Position numbers and translations under genes: made by a program
Notes under the pieces: model-generated
Told to the model about the DNA's origin: nothing
The model's input: the letters and a program-made list of their open reading frames with translations, nothing else
Databases searched by the model: none
Shown: one piece after another, positions 30,701-39,868 of the stretch
Numbering within the stretch: the stretch's first letter is position 1
Layout of the letters: every line of letters begins with the position of its first letter
Assembly: GCA_965240325.2 (NCBI GenBank)
Contig: OZ251224.1
Location: forward strand, 1,984,001-2,048,000
From: Rebecca billardiae RCC1528
Taxonomy: Eukaryota > Haptophyta
Direction of reading: 5' to 3'
Length of the DNA stretch: 64,000 bases

Positions 30701-31586
30701 CGACCGGCACGAGGACGAGGAGGACGGCACGGCGGAGGACGAGGTCCAGGCGGAGGGCGAGGAGGCGACGACCATGTCGCGCGCCGAGCGGCGCGCCGCG
30801 CGCCGCGCCGAGCGGCGCGCGCACCGGCACGGTCGGGACAATCCCTCGCCGCCCGCCGCGCCGCCACCGCCGCTCGAGCTCGCAGCGGCGCCGCACGCGG
30901 AGCCGTCGCACGAGCTGGTGCGCCCGTGGGAGGTGCCGGCGCTCATCCCATACACGCGCGCGGGTGCGGACGGCTTCCCGCCCAGTCCGCCGCCGCAGCC
31001 GACGGCGAGTGTGCTCAACCATGTGTGGCACGCCTCGCGCCGTGGCGCGCATCTGCGCGAGGGCCGGCCAGCGACGGACGCGGACGCGCCCCCGCTGCGG
31101 GTCCGCCTCGAGGCGCGGCAGCGGGCGGCACGGAGCGGTGCCGCGCTCGTCCCGAGGTGGCCGTCATACGTCCTCGCCGGGTGCGCTTCGATCGCGCTGC
31201 TCGCCCTCGCGCTCGCGCGTCGGGCGAGACCTCCGCTCCGCCGCCTGGCCTCACAGCACAAGCAGGCCAACACGCCCGGCGGCGTTAGTGGCGGCAGGGC
31301 GTCCAGCTGCATTGGCACCGACGACCCCGAGCTCGGCGGTGGTCGCGACGCGGTCGTGTCCGCGTCGGCCACGAGGGTTGGCTCGCCTGATCGGAAGATG
31401 CTCAGCCCACGCGCACGGCGCGCGCCTGGCTCGTCCGGCGCAGCGCGGGCGTCGTCGTGCACGACCTCGTCGTTGGCAACGTCGTCGTTGATGAGCAGGT
31501 TTGACGACTCAACATCTGGCGCTGGTGGCCGTGGCGGTGGCAGCGCTTGCGCCCAGGGGCCGCCGGCCGGCGTGGCCATGCACTGA
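27756..31586 (+). CDS. Calponin-homology domain protein with TM segments and Pro-rich/Cys region
   Basis: About 1,276 residues in one uninterrupted frame. Residues 45-160 form a single calponin-homology domain of the GAS2/type-3 kind (ARWLSATLNVP, LFDMIDTGVLLIELLRYVTE, DNTSVFIEYARDSLGI, VCKGLLNVARIA), which usually binds actin, microtubules or signalling partners. A low-complexity Ser/Ala/Arg stretch follows to about 485. A strong hydrophobic helix lies at about 490-512 (CAFVCAIFISALVAMAYFY). Long PPSP/PPPP tracts follow (about 630-725), then a folded-looking Cys-containing segment (about 735-860), a second Pro-rich tract, basic repeats rich in RRAERRA, and a second hydrophobic helix at about 1139-1157 (YVLAGCASIALLALALA). 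The Pro tracts resemble algal hydroxyproline-rich wall proteins. The layout suggests a cytoskeleton-binding domain tethered to a membrane with a large extracytoplasmic loop; this is inference. No family with this architecture is known to me. Confidence 0.7.
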   Translation: MSAERLPPLARASRALTPEGKDSPIEPSSALRRRITDVRAERRDYETRAMSFDVARWLSATLNVPQADDLFDMIDTGVLLIELLRYVTEEPVPCQTDAHAGTYQARDNTSVFIEYARDSLGIAHSRLFEADDVASRRSLREVCKGLLNVARIAVIRQPGMVPPRIVQLELQDQEAGLGPLSPGYSEHRPFTVNELEVAMGSGEQLWISSAISKAVSAGVEEELVRRARAILKELRDATARARSSSASAAAAQCDLLSPASSAGLGSPPGVLVPPQCALATHDERLEQQQTPAQPAVERAQRTPLRDSGARGSGLAVHSDANTRAQLGSPRGVARQPMGTLCTAAPAHGSSAVDAAKAAKLMGLCAPSPGAASAACAADGGSSAASKVAPSADETARTELGMGRPPPVRTSDEGVTLAAARTRACPTVATAVRTPSPSSSRARALITRAASAGGARSGGARSLLSTPAALGESPPPLKRQPTERARCRDLCGLTCAFVCAIFISALVAMAYFYDDPAEAAEAGGGRLGTRIAHFAHDEWRFVSGLFGGHHDAEEDARRGADSFGASTTAWGGVGSEHYGAAPTAWGRAGQSVGPSTHGWRPPDRREDVHALGAGLGAYAKGPPPSGVSAYHFPPLPPLPPPPASPPGPPAAARPRGHARPHHRLPSPSSPPPPSPSPPPPAPPPPPPSPAPPPPPPPPPPSPRPPPPPPPSPSPPAPPMPPMPPPVFCSAPPPEPRAFAGAPRVDAECEELTFSGGQRYVPTGGTINARPIYACVSECCLEGAQRIDEGRTKAYFLEYYAALGWSVTRCERSEESEGGFEPRARSDAHCTVTARALHDGRFPPASSEWALLAYASHAPHASRDGPERLRSESASRSREVAFGGADLWERQPSRHGEHSAEEGAEEWSRRAEWQLRCTKRRVPAPGSPPPPPSRPPSPPPPPPSHPPLPPMPPNLPPYRPEPPAEEAESHERRHSHRERRPRRHDRHEDEEDGTAEDEVQAEGEEATTMSRAERRAARRAERRAHRHGRDNPSPPAAPPPPLELAAAPHAEPSHELVRPWEVPALIPYTRAGADGFPPSPPPQPTASVLNHVWHASRRGAHLREGRPATDADAPPLRVRLEARQRAARSGAALVPRWPSYVLAGCASIALLALALARRARPPLRRLASQHKQANTPGGVSGGRASSCIGTDDPELGGGRDAVVSASATRVGSPDRKMLSPRARRAPGSSGAARASSCTTSSLATSSLMSRFDDSTSGAGGRGGGSACAQGPPAGVAMH
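29755..29935 (+). repeat. CCGCCG-rich minisatellite coding for Pro/Ser tract
   Basis: A run of CCG, CCT and TCG codons encodes polyproline with interspersed Ser. It is part of the CH-domain gene, keeps the frame open on several strands and is likely length-variable. Confidence 0.8.
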
Positions 31587-32181
31587 TTCTGCATGCGCTG
31601 AATTGATCACCATCATCGCCATCATCATTGTCATCATGCATCAGTCAGCATCGCGTCGTCATCACCTGCTCAGCTGTTGTAGTTTATTGTCGTTGACGAT
31701 ATGCTGATGACGTACTACTTGATTGACGACGATGAGTTGACGATGATGACGTGCTGTTCACTCGTCGAGTCGTCGTCGTCACAAGCCCCTGCCTCACTGT
31801 AACAAACTAAGGGCCCTTGTCACTTGTGGCTTGTCGGCGAGTCCTTCGGTCGCGGCTGTCGCGCGTTTAGCTTACGATTAATTCGCGTGAACGGCCGAGC
31901 CTTAGACGACGTGATGATCACGGTGATGCGTGTTGTTACATCAAGCCGTCGGCTCAGGCTGATCAGCCGTACCCGTAGTGAGCCGCCGTGAATCCCACGC
32001 GGATAGGCCCCACGGCAGACGTCAACGAGAGACTCGATCGCGATCGACTGAGACGGCGGCGGAGGATGCGGATTGCGGATCATGAGAATGAAAGTAGATG
32101 AATAACTTTTGAGTCGTTGGCGGCCGGCGGGTCCCGGCCTTAGAGGAGCGATATGACGCGCACACGCAAGAATTCCGCTCG
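31587..32181. other. Intergenic convergent gap, no gene
   Basis: The gap lies between the CH-domain gene and the TPR-Aha1 3' end. It is lower in GC and has loose CATCAT/GACGAT trinucleotide enrichment (31605-31770). No protein-like frame is seen. Confidence 0.5.
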
Positions 32182-33869
32182 CTATCGCTGCTTGAAAGCC
32201 TCGATGAAGTGCAGCAGGGCGGTGTGCACGCAGCCGCAGATGGTGGTGGCCGATTCGGTGTGGAGGCTCTTGCCCAACACCGCGGCGGCGCGCGCCTGCA
32301 TTGGCGCAGGAGGTTTCTGCACCCATCGCAGGTTCGCCTGCGCGGCCCGGGCACGGCGGTGCGGGAGGAGGCCGCCGCGAAAGGGTCAGCGCGCGAAGCA
32401 CAAGACGACGGGGCTGCAAGCAGCCTCGGTGGTGCGCCGCAGCTCGGCCCGGGAGTCTCCGCCGAGCCCGCGCGCGGCGCGCTTCTCCAGCGCACCTCCC
32501 AGTCGGACGGATCCGCGCTTGAAAAGTCGGTCACCTCGATCTCGCCCGTGCACACGCGCTCGGCGTCCTTGAGGTCCACCTCGAACTTGATGGTGAAGCG
32601 GACGTCCCAGATGTACCGCTTCTTCCCGCGCACGAGGTGCACGCCCACGTCGCCCTCGAACGACTCGAGCGCCGTGCACTTGGCGGAGCTGCCGTCCTCG
32701 AGGGCGAGCGAAAGCGCGCCGATCGCGCTGCCCAGGTGGCCCTTCGCCCACTCGGTCTGGTCCTTCTCCTCGTCTGCGCGGCGCGGAGCGCGCCCGGCGC
32801 GCCGCACGAGTCAGAGCCGCACAGCGCACCGGGCGCCCAGCCAGCGCGCAGCGCGGTGCGGCGTGGCGCGGCGGCGGCAGGCGCGCGCGCGCTCGCGCGC
32901 ACAGGTGCCGGCCTTGTTCCAGACCGAGCCGCCGCCGCTGTCCTGCTGACCCAGCTGGGGCGCCTCGCTCGGGTCGATCTTCTTGGGGATCACGCGCGGC
33001 GCGGACGGCGCGTTCGCCCAGTACCGGTAGCCCGTGCCTGGCTTCTTCTCGTACGCGCTCGTCTCGCCGTCCGTGCCCTCCTGCGGAGCAGCAGCCGGGG
33101 TCGGCTTGGCAGCTGCAGCGGGCGGGGACCGCTGCTTGGTGGCGGGTGGGGGCGCCGTCGGGGGCGCAGTGGGTGGCGGCGGCGTGGACGTATCGGTTGC
33201 CTCCTGCTCGTCGTCGGAGAGGTCGATCTTGGCGAACCGATCGTAGTTGTTCATGCCCTTGCTGCGCTTCGCCTCCTCCATCTGCGTGCGCTCTGCGTCT
33301 ACGAGCTGCGGCCGAGCCGAGCGCGCGAGCGAGCGAGAAACGAGGTGCAGCGCGTGCGCGCGTGTGTCAGAGGCGGCTGCCCATTGGGGAGCGATCGCGC
33401 GGGGAGCGCACACCTTGTTCTTCACGGCCTTGTTCTGCGGCTCGACCTCCAGCGCCGCCGCAAGGTCGCTCCTCGCGTCGTCGTACTGCTTGAGTTCAAG
33501 GCGCGCGCAGCCACGCCTGAAAAGCGCCTTGACGCACCGCGCATCAATCGTGACGGCCTGCGAGCAGAGGTCGACGGCGTCCGTCCACTTCTGCTCCTTC
33601 AGCCGAGCCTGCGCGGCGTTGCACAGGCATGCCGTCCGCAGGTCCTGCGCCACCTTGCTGCGGTACGCGCCCTCCACCGTGCCAGCAATGGCCGCGCCCT
33701 CCACGTACGCCTCGACCGCATCCTGGTACGCTCCAGCGGTGAAGTGCTCGGTGCCCTTCTCCTTGCACGCCGTGGCCTCCCGAATCTTGACGTTCGTCGG
33801 GTGGTTCAAATGCTCATCCGCGGCCGCATCTGGCGCCTGGGCCGGCGCCGCGCTGGGCTGCGCCTCCAT
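32182..33869 (-). CDS. TPR co-chaperone fused to Aha1-type Hsp90 ATPase activator domain, four exons
   Basis: Exons run 33869-33414, 33305-32903, 32773-32496 and 32337-32182. Introns are 108, 129, 158 bases (GTGTGC, GTGCGC, GTGCGC donors; GCAG acceptors; phases 0, 1, 0). Product 430 residues. Residues 25-150 carry three TPR repeats (KEKGTEHFTAGAYQDAVEAY, CLCNAAQARLKEQKWTDAV, CVKALFRRGCARLELKQYDD). The carboxylate-clamp positions that grip Hsp70/Hsp90 EEVD tails are Lys, Asn, Lys and Arg as in Hop, but the first-helix Asn is Thr (KEKGT). A Pro-rich linker of about 60 residues follows. An Aha1 N-terminal domain then begins SVWNKAGTYEEKDQTEWAKG and continues with KKRYIWDVRFTIKFEVDLKD and CTGEIEVTDFSS, ending in HTALLHFIEAFKQR. 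In known cells Aha1 stimulates Hsp90 ATPase activity. The fusion would join EEVD docking to ATPase stimulation. The exon 3/4 junction is the least certain. Confidence 0.82.
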
Positions 33870-34208
33870 TGCTCGTCTGGACCACGTCCGGAGCTGATGC
33901 ACGGGCGGAATCGCGCGCGGCTGTTATTTATTGCCTTTTATTGACGCGTGTGGATACGACTTGTTTCCACCTTTTCATTTTTGGGGGGACCGTCCGGTTG
34001 GTTCTAGCAAGCGGCTGCAGCCGGCTGCGGGCTTCAGCGCTCCCGGATTCGGAAACAAGGGCGCGGCGCTCCTCACGCCATCGTTCGATCCGCCTCCAGT
34101 GGCCGCGCGGGCGCGTAGGTCGGTGAGCTCGTCGATAGCTCTTGTTGCGCCGCCCATCGCCTGGCGCTCTTTTTTTGTGGTGACGTACGAACGATTGACG
34201 CGCTCAAC
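33870..34208. promoter_or_regulatory. Shared divergent promoter, TPR-Aha1 / NPSN
   Basis: 339 bases. GGACCGTCCGG (33987-33997) resembles the recurring promoter motif and shares the 9-mer GGACCGTCC with the RPS9 promoter. AT-rich stretches (TTATTTATTGCCTTTTATTG near 33922-33941) and a T-run (34171-34177) are present. No gene is seen. Confidence 0.5.
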
Positions 34209-34934
34209 ATGGCGGGGCCGTACCAGCAGATGATTGACGACATCGCGTCGTACGAATCGGACCTTGTGGCCGTTGAGCAGGACCTGCGCAAAAGCTTTGA
34301 CGCAGTGCACGCACTGCAGGGCGCGGCGCGCTCGGCCAAGCTGAAGCACATCTCGTCGCGCATGTACCACGCCAAGCAGCTCCTGCAGACCATCAAGCTC
34401 GAGCTGCGCGAGGCCACCAGAGAATCGCGCGCACAGTGGGAAGTGAATGTCTCTCAGCACACGGCGACAATCGAGCGTTACGAGAAGCTGCTGGTGGCTT
34501 TGCAGAACGACGCACAGCGGCAAGACCTGCTCGAGGGCCGTGTCGTGGATGCGGACGCTCTGAACCCGACGCAGATCATACAGCACGCGGCGAAGGTGCA
34601 AGAGTCGTCGGTCGCATCGCTCGCGCGGAGCAAGAACATGGTGCAGAAGTCGCACGAGGTCGGCGTGGAGACGGCGAGCCAGCTGCACGCGCAGACGGAG
34701 AAGCTCAAGGGCGTGGACACCCAGGTGAAGGACATGGACCAGTACTTCGCGGCCGCGAAGGAGCAGATCAGGGTGATCGGCAAGCGCGTGGAGACAGATA
34801 AGTTCATCATGGTCATGCTCTTGCTCTGCATGCTCGGTGTAATCGTCATCATCGCGTACAAATGGTTCCATCCGGACTCGAAGCTCAACGTGAACGTGCC
34901 CAAGGGCTTCACCCCACCCACCAGCTACGAATAA
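34209..34934 (+). CDS. Qb-SNARE, NPSN (novel plant SNARE) type
   Basis: Tail-anchored membrane-fusion protein of 241 residues, single exon. The N-terminal half is a helical bundle (ASYESDLVAVEQDLRKSFDA and following), as in Vti1/NPSN proteins. The SNARE motif spans about 135-200, with the central ionic-layer Gln in LHAQTEKLKGVDTQV. A single C-terminal anchor follows, about 197-217 (FIMVMLLLCMLGVIVIIAYKWF), with a 24-residue tail after it. The order VGVETASQL, AQTEKLKGVDTQVKDMD, IGKRVETDKFIM matches plant NPSN11-like SNAREs closely. In plants these act at the plasma membrane and cell plate; their presence in protists is known. Divergent from the TPR-Aha1 gene. Confidence 0.93.
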   Translation: MAGPYQQMIDDIASYESDLVAVEQDLRKSFDAVHALQGAARSAKLKHISSRMYHAKQLLQTIKLELREATRESRAQWEVNVSQHTATIERYEKLLVALQNDAQRQDLLEGRVVDADALNPTQIIQHAAKVQESSVASLARSKNMVQKSHEVGVETASQLHAQTEKLKGVDTQVKDMDQYFAAAKEQIRVIGKRVETDKFIMVMLLLCMLGVIVIIAYKWFHPDSKLNVNVPKGFTPPTSYE

Positions 34935-35451
34935 TGGTATTGCGCGCCCGCGAGCCGCGCAGCCGTGCGGGCTCTCATTGGCTCTGGACGACCGGCCGAT
35001 GATGCTGCCGTGACCGCCAGCCTGCGGTGCCTGCGCCTGAACTGATGTACGCGAGTCGTGCCTCCTGACCGCTCACGGGTGAGGCGGGCGGGGTGTCCCC
35101 ACGGCAGTTCCGCGCCGGCTGTTACCCGGTTGGCGGTTCCGGGCCGCCGGGCGGCGCCAGACGGGCCCGGGCGGCAGCCGGCCGCGGCGGCGGCCCGCGC
35201 CGCGCGCGGCCCGCCGCCGCCTGTCACTGCATGGCTGTGGCGCTGCTGCATGGAGCCCTGTGGCCTGTGCCTGTGGCCAGCGTGAGTAGACTTATGTATG
35301 GGCCTGCTGTCAGAATATACATGTAACTACTCTATAACCGCGACGAGCGGCGACGACGTGCTGCGTTTTTCTGCGCTGCTGCTTATCAGAAGCCAGGTCC
35401 CGACTGGCGGCGCCGACGACGGACGAGTGCAGCCTGCCGACGCTATCTATA

Positions 35452-36058
35452 CTACAGGTGGATACGGGTGATCTGGACAGTGACCGACCCAACTCACGCG
35501 GAAGCCTGCCTGGGAGCATTGGGGTCGAAGGGGCGCCAGGGATGGACTTCAGGGGGTCCCTGGAGTTCCGCCGCAGCGCGCTTTCTGCGCTGCGGGCCCG
35601 TCTCCGCGCGTGGCGGCCGCAATGGCACTGTCCAATTAGCCCCTGGCACTGGCTGAGGCATGGGAATCGAGCTCAGAGACGCGCGCGCGGAGGAAAAGCG
35701 TGTGCAGCGGCTCGGACGGTTGCTCTTGGACCTACCCACGCCAGCGCAACCGCGCCTTGCCTCGGAGTCCGCCCTTCCTGAGTCCGCGCACGCGCCTTGC
35801 GGCTTGAAACGCTGGCGTTCGCCCTTGTGCGCGGGACTCACGAAACAAGGCGAAGGCGGCGAGAAGCGCGACCTGGCGCGTGCGCAGACGACGTCTCACG
35901 ACCAGGTGAGTTCAGCGAACATCGTGCGCCGTCGTGGCGACCCGCCAGTGGGCGCTCGTGCTCGTTCGCCCACGAGCCCTCGCCACGAGGCCCGCCGCCC
36001 GCTGAGTGTCCAGATAGCCCCTGTGTCCAGACTCCAGTTAGCCCGTATCCACCTGTAG
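35452..36058. mobile_element. MITE-like element, 17-base perfect terminal inverted repeats, ATA target duplication
   Basis: CTACAGGTGGATACGGG at 35452-35468 is repeated exactly in inverse orientation at 36042-36058. Degenerate similarity continues inward (CTGGACA on each side). ATA flanks the element on both sides (35449-35451 and 36059-36061), consistent with a 3-base target-site duplication. At 607 bases with no transposase frame, this looks like a non-autonomous DNA transposon. The superfamily cannot be assigned from this copy alone; three-base duplications occur in PIF/Harbinger-type elements. Confidence 0.7.
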
Positions 36059-36072
36059 ATAGAGTATAGTCG

Positions 36073-36126
36073 TATTACTGCTCGTCATTCAGCCTGCCGC
36101 TATATAGTTATTACTGCTCGTCATTC
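36073..36126. repeat. Tandem repeat, 18-base unit, period 36
   Basis: TATTACTGCTCGTCATTC occurs at 36073-36090 and 36109-36126 (exact). It lies immediately beside the MITE-like element. Confidence 0.85.
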
Positions 36127-36424
36127 CTGGGAGTGATTTAAGTTTGTTCAATAACGACTACTGCTATAGCGCCGTGCAGTTCCGCCTATGATTCTGTAGA
36201 CAGGTCTGCGCAGGGCACCGGACTCCTGATCTCCTGAGAGCTGCGTGGTAGAGCTCGAGCAGCGTTGCCAGCGCGTCAGACTTCCTGGTCGCTCACACCG
36301 CGCGCGGGCCTTCGAGCACCACTGCAACATCCGCGAGTGCAGATGACGACCACTGGCCACAGTCAGCCGGCGTGCGCTGACGATCCACGGCCGCGCCGGC
36401 GCCCACGGGGCCGTCCGCTCCGGC

Positions 36425-37297
36425 TCAGGCTGTGTCCAGGTACGAGATGGGCAGGTAGCACACGATCGAGTTCTGCTTCTCCGGGTCGAAGAGGAAGCAC
36501 TTGATGATCACGGTCTCGTCGGGGATCACACACACGATGACCTGGCTCATCTTGATGTCGGACGAGAGGAGGGCCTGCAGCACGCGCGAGAGCTTCTTGA
36601 TCTCCACCTTCGCCTCGGCGGTGCTGGTCGGGGGTATTCCCTCCTGCGCGACGCGGTCGAGGCCCGAGTAGGTCGTGGAGATGCTCATCAGGTTCTCACG
36701 CTGCATGTGCAACCTGAGCGTGCCGCCCTTCGGGCCGCTCGCGATCGAGAGCACCACGTAGGCAGAGAATGAGCGCATCCGCTCGATGACGTTGCGCAAG
36801 CCCTTGAGCTCCGCGGCGGGCAGGACGACGGATGCCGAGCCGGCGAGGGCGTCCACGGAGATGGCGGGCTCGCGGTACCGCTCCAGCTCCTCGTCGTCGA
36901 GAATCAGCCGGATGGGCACGTCGTGCGTGATCTTCAGCTGCGTCTGCGGCTGCTCGATCTCGAACGAGAAGGACGGGATGCCCGTCTTCTTCGTCAGCTT
37001 GACTACCGTCTGCACGTTCGCCTGGGCGCACGACGACTTGAGCGCGCGGCACAAGTTGGCCACCTTGGCCGTGAACGCGATCTGGTCCTGCGCCTTGCTC
37101 TCGATCCTGTAGTCGAGGAAGAGGGACGAGCGCGCAATGTCTGCGTACACCTGCACGCCGTCGCTCGACTCGCCGACGACGGCGAAGGAGATCGCCTCCG
37201 TCGAGAGCTGGACGACGCACTGGTCGCCCACCTTGTCAAGCGTCTGCGTCAGCTTTGACAGCTGCACGGCCTCGCCGAGCCGCGCGCGGAACTTCAT
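36425..37297 (-). CDS. HUS1: Checkpoint clamp subunit HUS1
   Basis: Subunit of the 9-1-1 (RAD9-HUS1-RAD1) sliding clamp that is loaded at DNA damage to activate checkpoint kinases. It has 290 residues in a single exon, close to the human 280. It starts with the family-typical MKFRARLGEAVQLSKLTQTL. The two PCNA-like halves are visible, with the motifs SKAQDQIAFTAKVANLCRAL, ITHDVPIRLI at the inter-domain connector (human ITHDIPIKVI), and KVEIKKLSRVLQALL near the C-terminus. The fold resembles PCNA, but the N-terminus and the THDVPI motif distinguish HUS1. The gene is head-to-head with an alpha/beta-hydrolase gene. Confidence 0.93.
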   Translation of the reverse strand: MKFRARLGEAVQLSKLTQTLDKVGDQCVVQLSTEAISFAVVGESSDGVQVYADIARSSLFLDYRIESKAQDQIAFTAKVANLCRALKSSCAQANVQTVVKLTKKTGIPSFSFEIEQPQTQLKITHDVPIRLILDDEELERYREPAISVDALAGSASVVLPAAELKGLRNVIERMRSFSAYVVLSIASGPKGGTLRLHMQRENLMSISTTYSGLDRVAQEGIPPTSTAEAKVEIKKLSRVLQALLSSDIKMSQVIVCVIPDETVIIKCFLFDPEKQNSIVCYLPISYLDTA

Positions 37298-37536
37298 GGG
37301 CGTGGGGCGAGGTCACGCTGCGTATGCACGATAGCGCCGCCGTCAGCTTCGCGCGTCAGTCGCCGCCCGCTGGCGTCTGGCGACACCGGGCGCGCGCGCG
37401 CCTGCGCACGACGGGGCTTTGTCTCAATGTCTCTTGACCAACCGTCTGTTGCTTCCAACCGGATCAAATCCGGACAGCACCACGCTTTTGCCTTTTGGCC
37501 TTTACCACGGCTGAGCGCGGCCGCGACGCCGCCATC
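37298..37536. promoter_or_regulatory. Shared divergent promoter, HUS1 / alpha-beta hydrolase
   Basis: 239 bases. CCGGACAG at 37470-37477 is a six-of-eight match to the recurring octamer. A pyrimidine-rich CTTTTGCCTTTTGGCCTTTACC stretch (37483-37506) precedes the plus-strand start. Confidence 0.45.
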
Positions 37537-39006
37537 ATGAAGAATGAGCCGCCGCGGGCAAAGTCGTCTGGAGATATCGACGGCGGCGAGGACGGCGTCA
37601 TTGTGCACTCAGTGTCGTCGATGGCGATCGCATCGCACGACGACGCCGCTTCGCACCTGCAGAAGGCGCGCGATCGGCTCAAGCTCGAGCGAGTGCGCGA
37701 CGGCTGGATGCACGAGCCCGCTCACTTTGCCTCGGCCTACGTGATGGAGGCCCTGGGTGGTAGCGACCTGCGGTGCGCCGCTGTCGACACAACACTCTCC
37801 GCACTTCTCGGCCTGAACCGCGCGGCTGAGTTCGCCTCGCACTGCCAGCTGTCCAACGTGACCGATACGCCGATCAAGCTCGCCTGGCTGCTCAACAGCC
37901 GCGAGGCACGGTGTGACGGGCACGAGCTGGCGGCGCTTGTGCAGCGCAAGATGCTAGACAGCCCTGCGCTGTGCGTCTTTGTCCACGGCTATGCCGCGTC
38001 GAAGGAGGTGTGGGCGACGCACATGCCGCTCTTCCTGCAGTCGGCAAGCGAGTCGGGCCGTTCGCACGTGGGCATCGCGCTCAGCCTCTTCGGCTCGGAG
38101 GGCACGTGCCCGAACGCGCGGCCTCGCAAGCTGCACGAGGCGGCGTGCCAGGCATCCGACGTGCTGCTCAAGCTGGGTCTCGAGCAAAAGCGGCTGCTGC
38201 TCATCGGGCACAGCATGGGCGGCAACGTGGTGCTGCGCATGCTGCTTCAGGCGCCCATCATGCTCCACATGCAGTCCAGTGAGCTGTGCGCGCTCAGCCT
38301 CACGCCCGTTGTCTCCTCGGACCCGTCGTTTCTGCTGTCGCTCCATGACTCGGTCGGGCAGCTCCTGCGCAGCCTCCTCCTGAGGCTCGGTCTGCTCGTG
38401 TACGTGAAGGACAACGCGCGCATGATCGACTTCTTCAACCGGATCTACCACGTCCTCTACCTCTCGTACCACGCGCCCTCGGCGTCGCAGCAGCGGCGGC
38501 TGCGGCTCGCGCGCGGCGCGGCTCTTCTGTGCCTCGTGCTCCTGCTGAGCCGTGGCTTCCGCGCGCCCAAGCTACACATGCGCCACCCCACGCTCTCGAC
38601 GGCGCGCTGGCTCGCCATCGTGCTGTGCGCGGCCTTCTCATCGCAGCACTCGCTTGCTCTTGCCACGCTCCCATCGGTCCACAACGTGCCGGCCCAGATT
38701 CTGCGCAACCACGGCGCGCACTTTGGTGCGCACGCGGGGAACTACCTCAGCGCGATCACGGAGGGCATCCTCGGCCAGACGTCCGTGCTCACCGATCGCG
38801 AGATCGCCCAACTTGCCCGGCATGCGAACCGGATCCGCGTGGTCGTCGCGTCAGACGACAAGCTGGTCAACTCGTGGTGTGTTGTCGAGAAGTTGCAGAA
38901 CTCGCTGCCTCTCCTCTTCTGCCGTGGCTCGCACTACGTGCAATGTGGCCCTGATCTTCCACGGATCCTCGAGGCGGTCAAGCAGCTGGCAGCCTCCCTC
39001 AGCTGA
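37537..39006 (+). CDS. Alpha/beta-hydrolase, unknown substrate
   Basis: 489 residues, single exon. After about 140 non-conserved residues the hydrolase core begins with CVFVHGYAAS (oxyanion loop, HG motif). The nucleophile elbow GHSMGG (Ser about 226), the acid in VVVASDDKLVNSW (about 438) and the His in CRGSHYVQCG (about 465) give a complete triad. Two hydrophobic segments in the long insertion between elbow and acid (about 325-345 and 360-385) could be membrane-associated lid helices. The family includes lipases, esterases and acyltransferases, and I cannot say which. The ATG at 37537 (MKNEPPRAK) is the first in frame. Divergent from HUS1. Confidence 0.82.
   Translation: MKNEPPRAKSSGDIDGGEDGVIVHSVSSMAIASHDDAASHLQKARDRLKLERVRDGWMHEPAHFASAYVMEALGGSDLRCAAVDTTLSALLGLNRAAEFASHCQLSNVTDTPIKLAWLLNSREARCDGHELAALVQRKMLDSPALCVFVHGYAASKEVWATHMPLFLQSASESGRSHVGIALSLFGSEGTCPNARPRKLHEAACQASDVLLKLGLEQKRLLLIGHSMGGNVVLRMLLQAPIMLHMQSSELCALSLTPVVSSDPSFLLSLHDSVGQLLRSLLLRLGLLVYVKDNARMIDFFNRIYHVLYLSYHAPSASQQRRLRLARGAALLCLVLLLSRGFRAPKLHMRHPTLSTARWLAIVLCAAFSSQHSLALATLPSVHNVPAQILRNHGAHFGAHAGNYLSAITEGILGQTSVLTDREIAQLARHANRIRVVVASDDKLVNSWCVVEKLQNSLPLLFCRGSHYVQCGPDLPRILEAVKQLAASLS

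Positions 39007-39868
<862 letters not shown>

Larger units (their letters stand above)
34935..36424. other. Intergenic convergent gap, mostly a MITE-like element
   Basis: The gap is 1.5 kb between NPSN and HUS1 3' ends. It holds a 607-base element with terminal inverted repeats and a small tandem repeat just beyond it (both listed). There is no coding frame with a recognisable domain. Confidence 0.6.

Noticed and set aside
36425-37297. PCNA as the identity of this clamp gene.
   Set aside because: The MKFRA start, the THDVPI connector and the length fit HUS1 better than PCNA.
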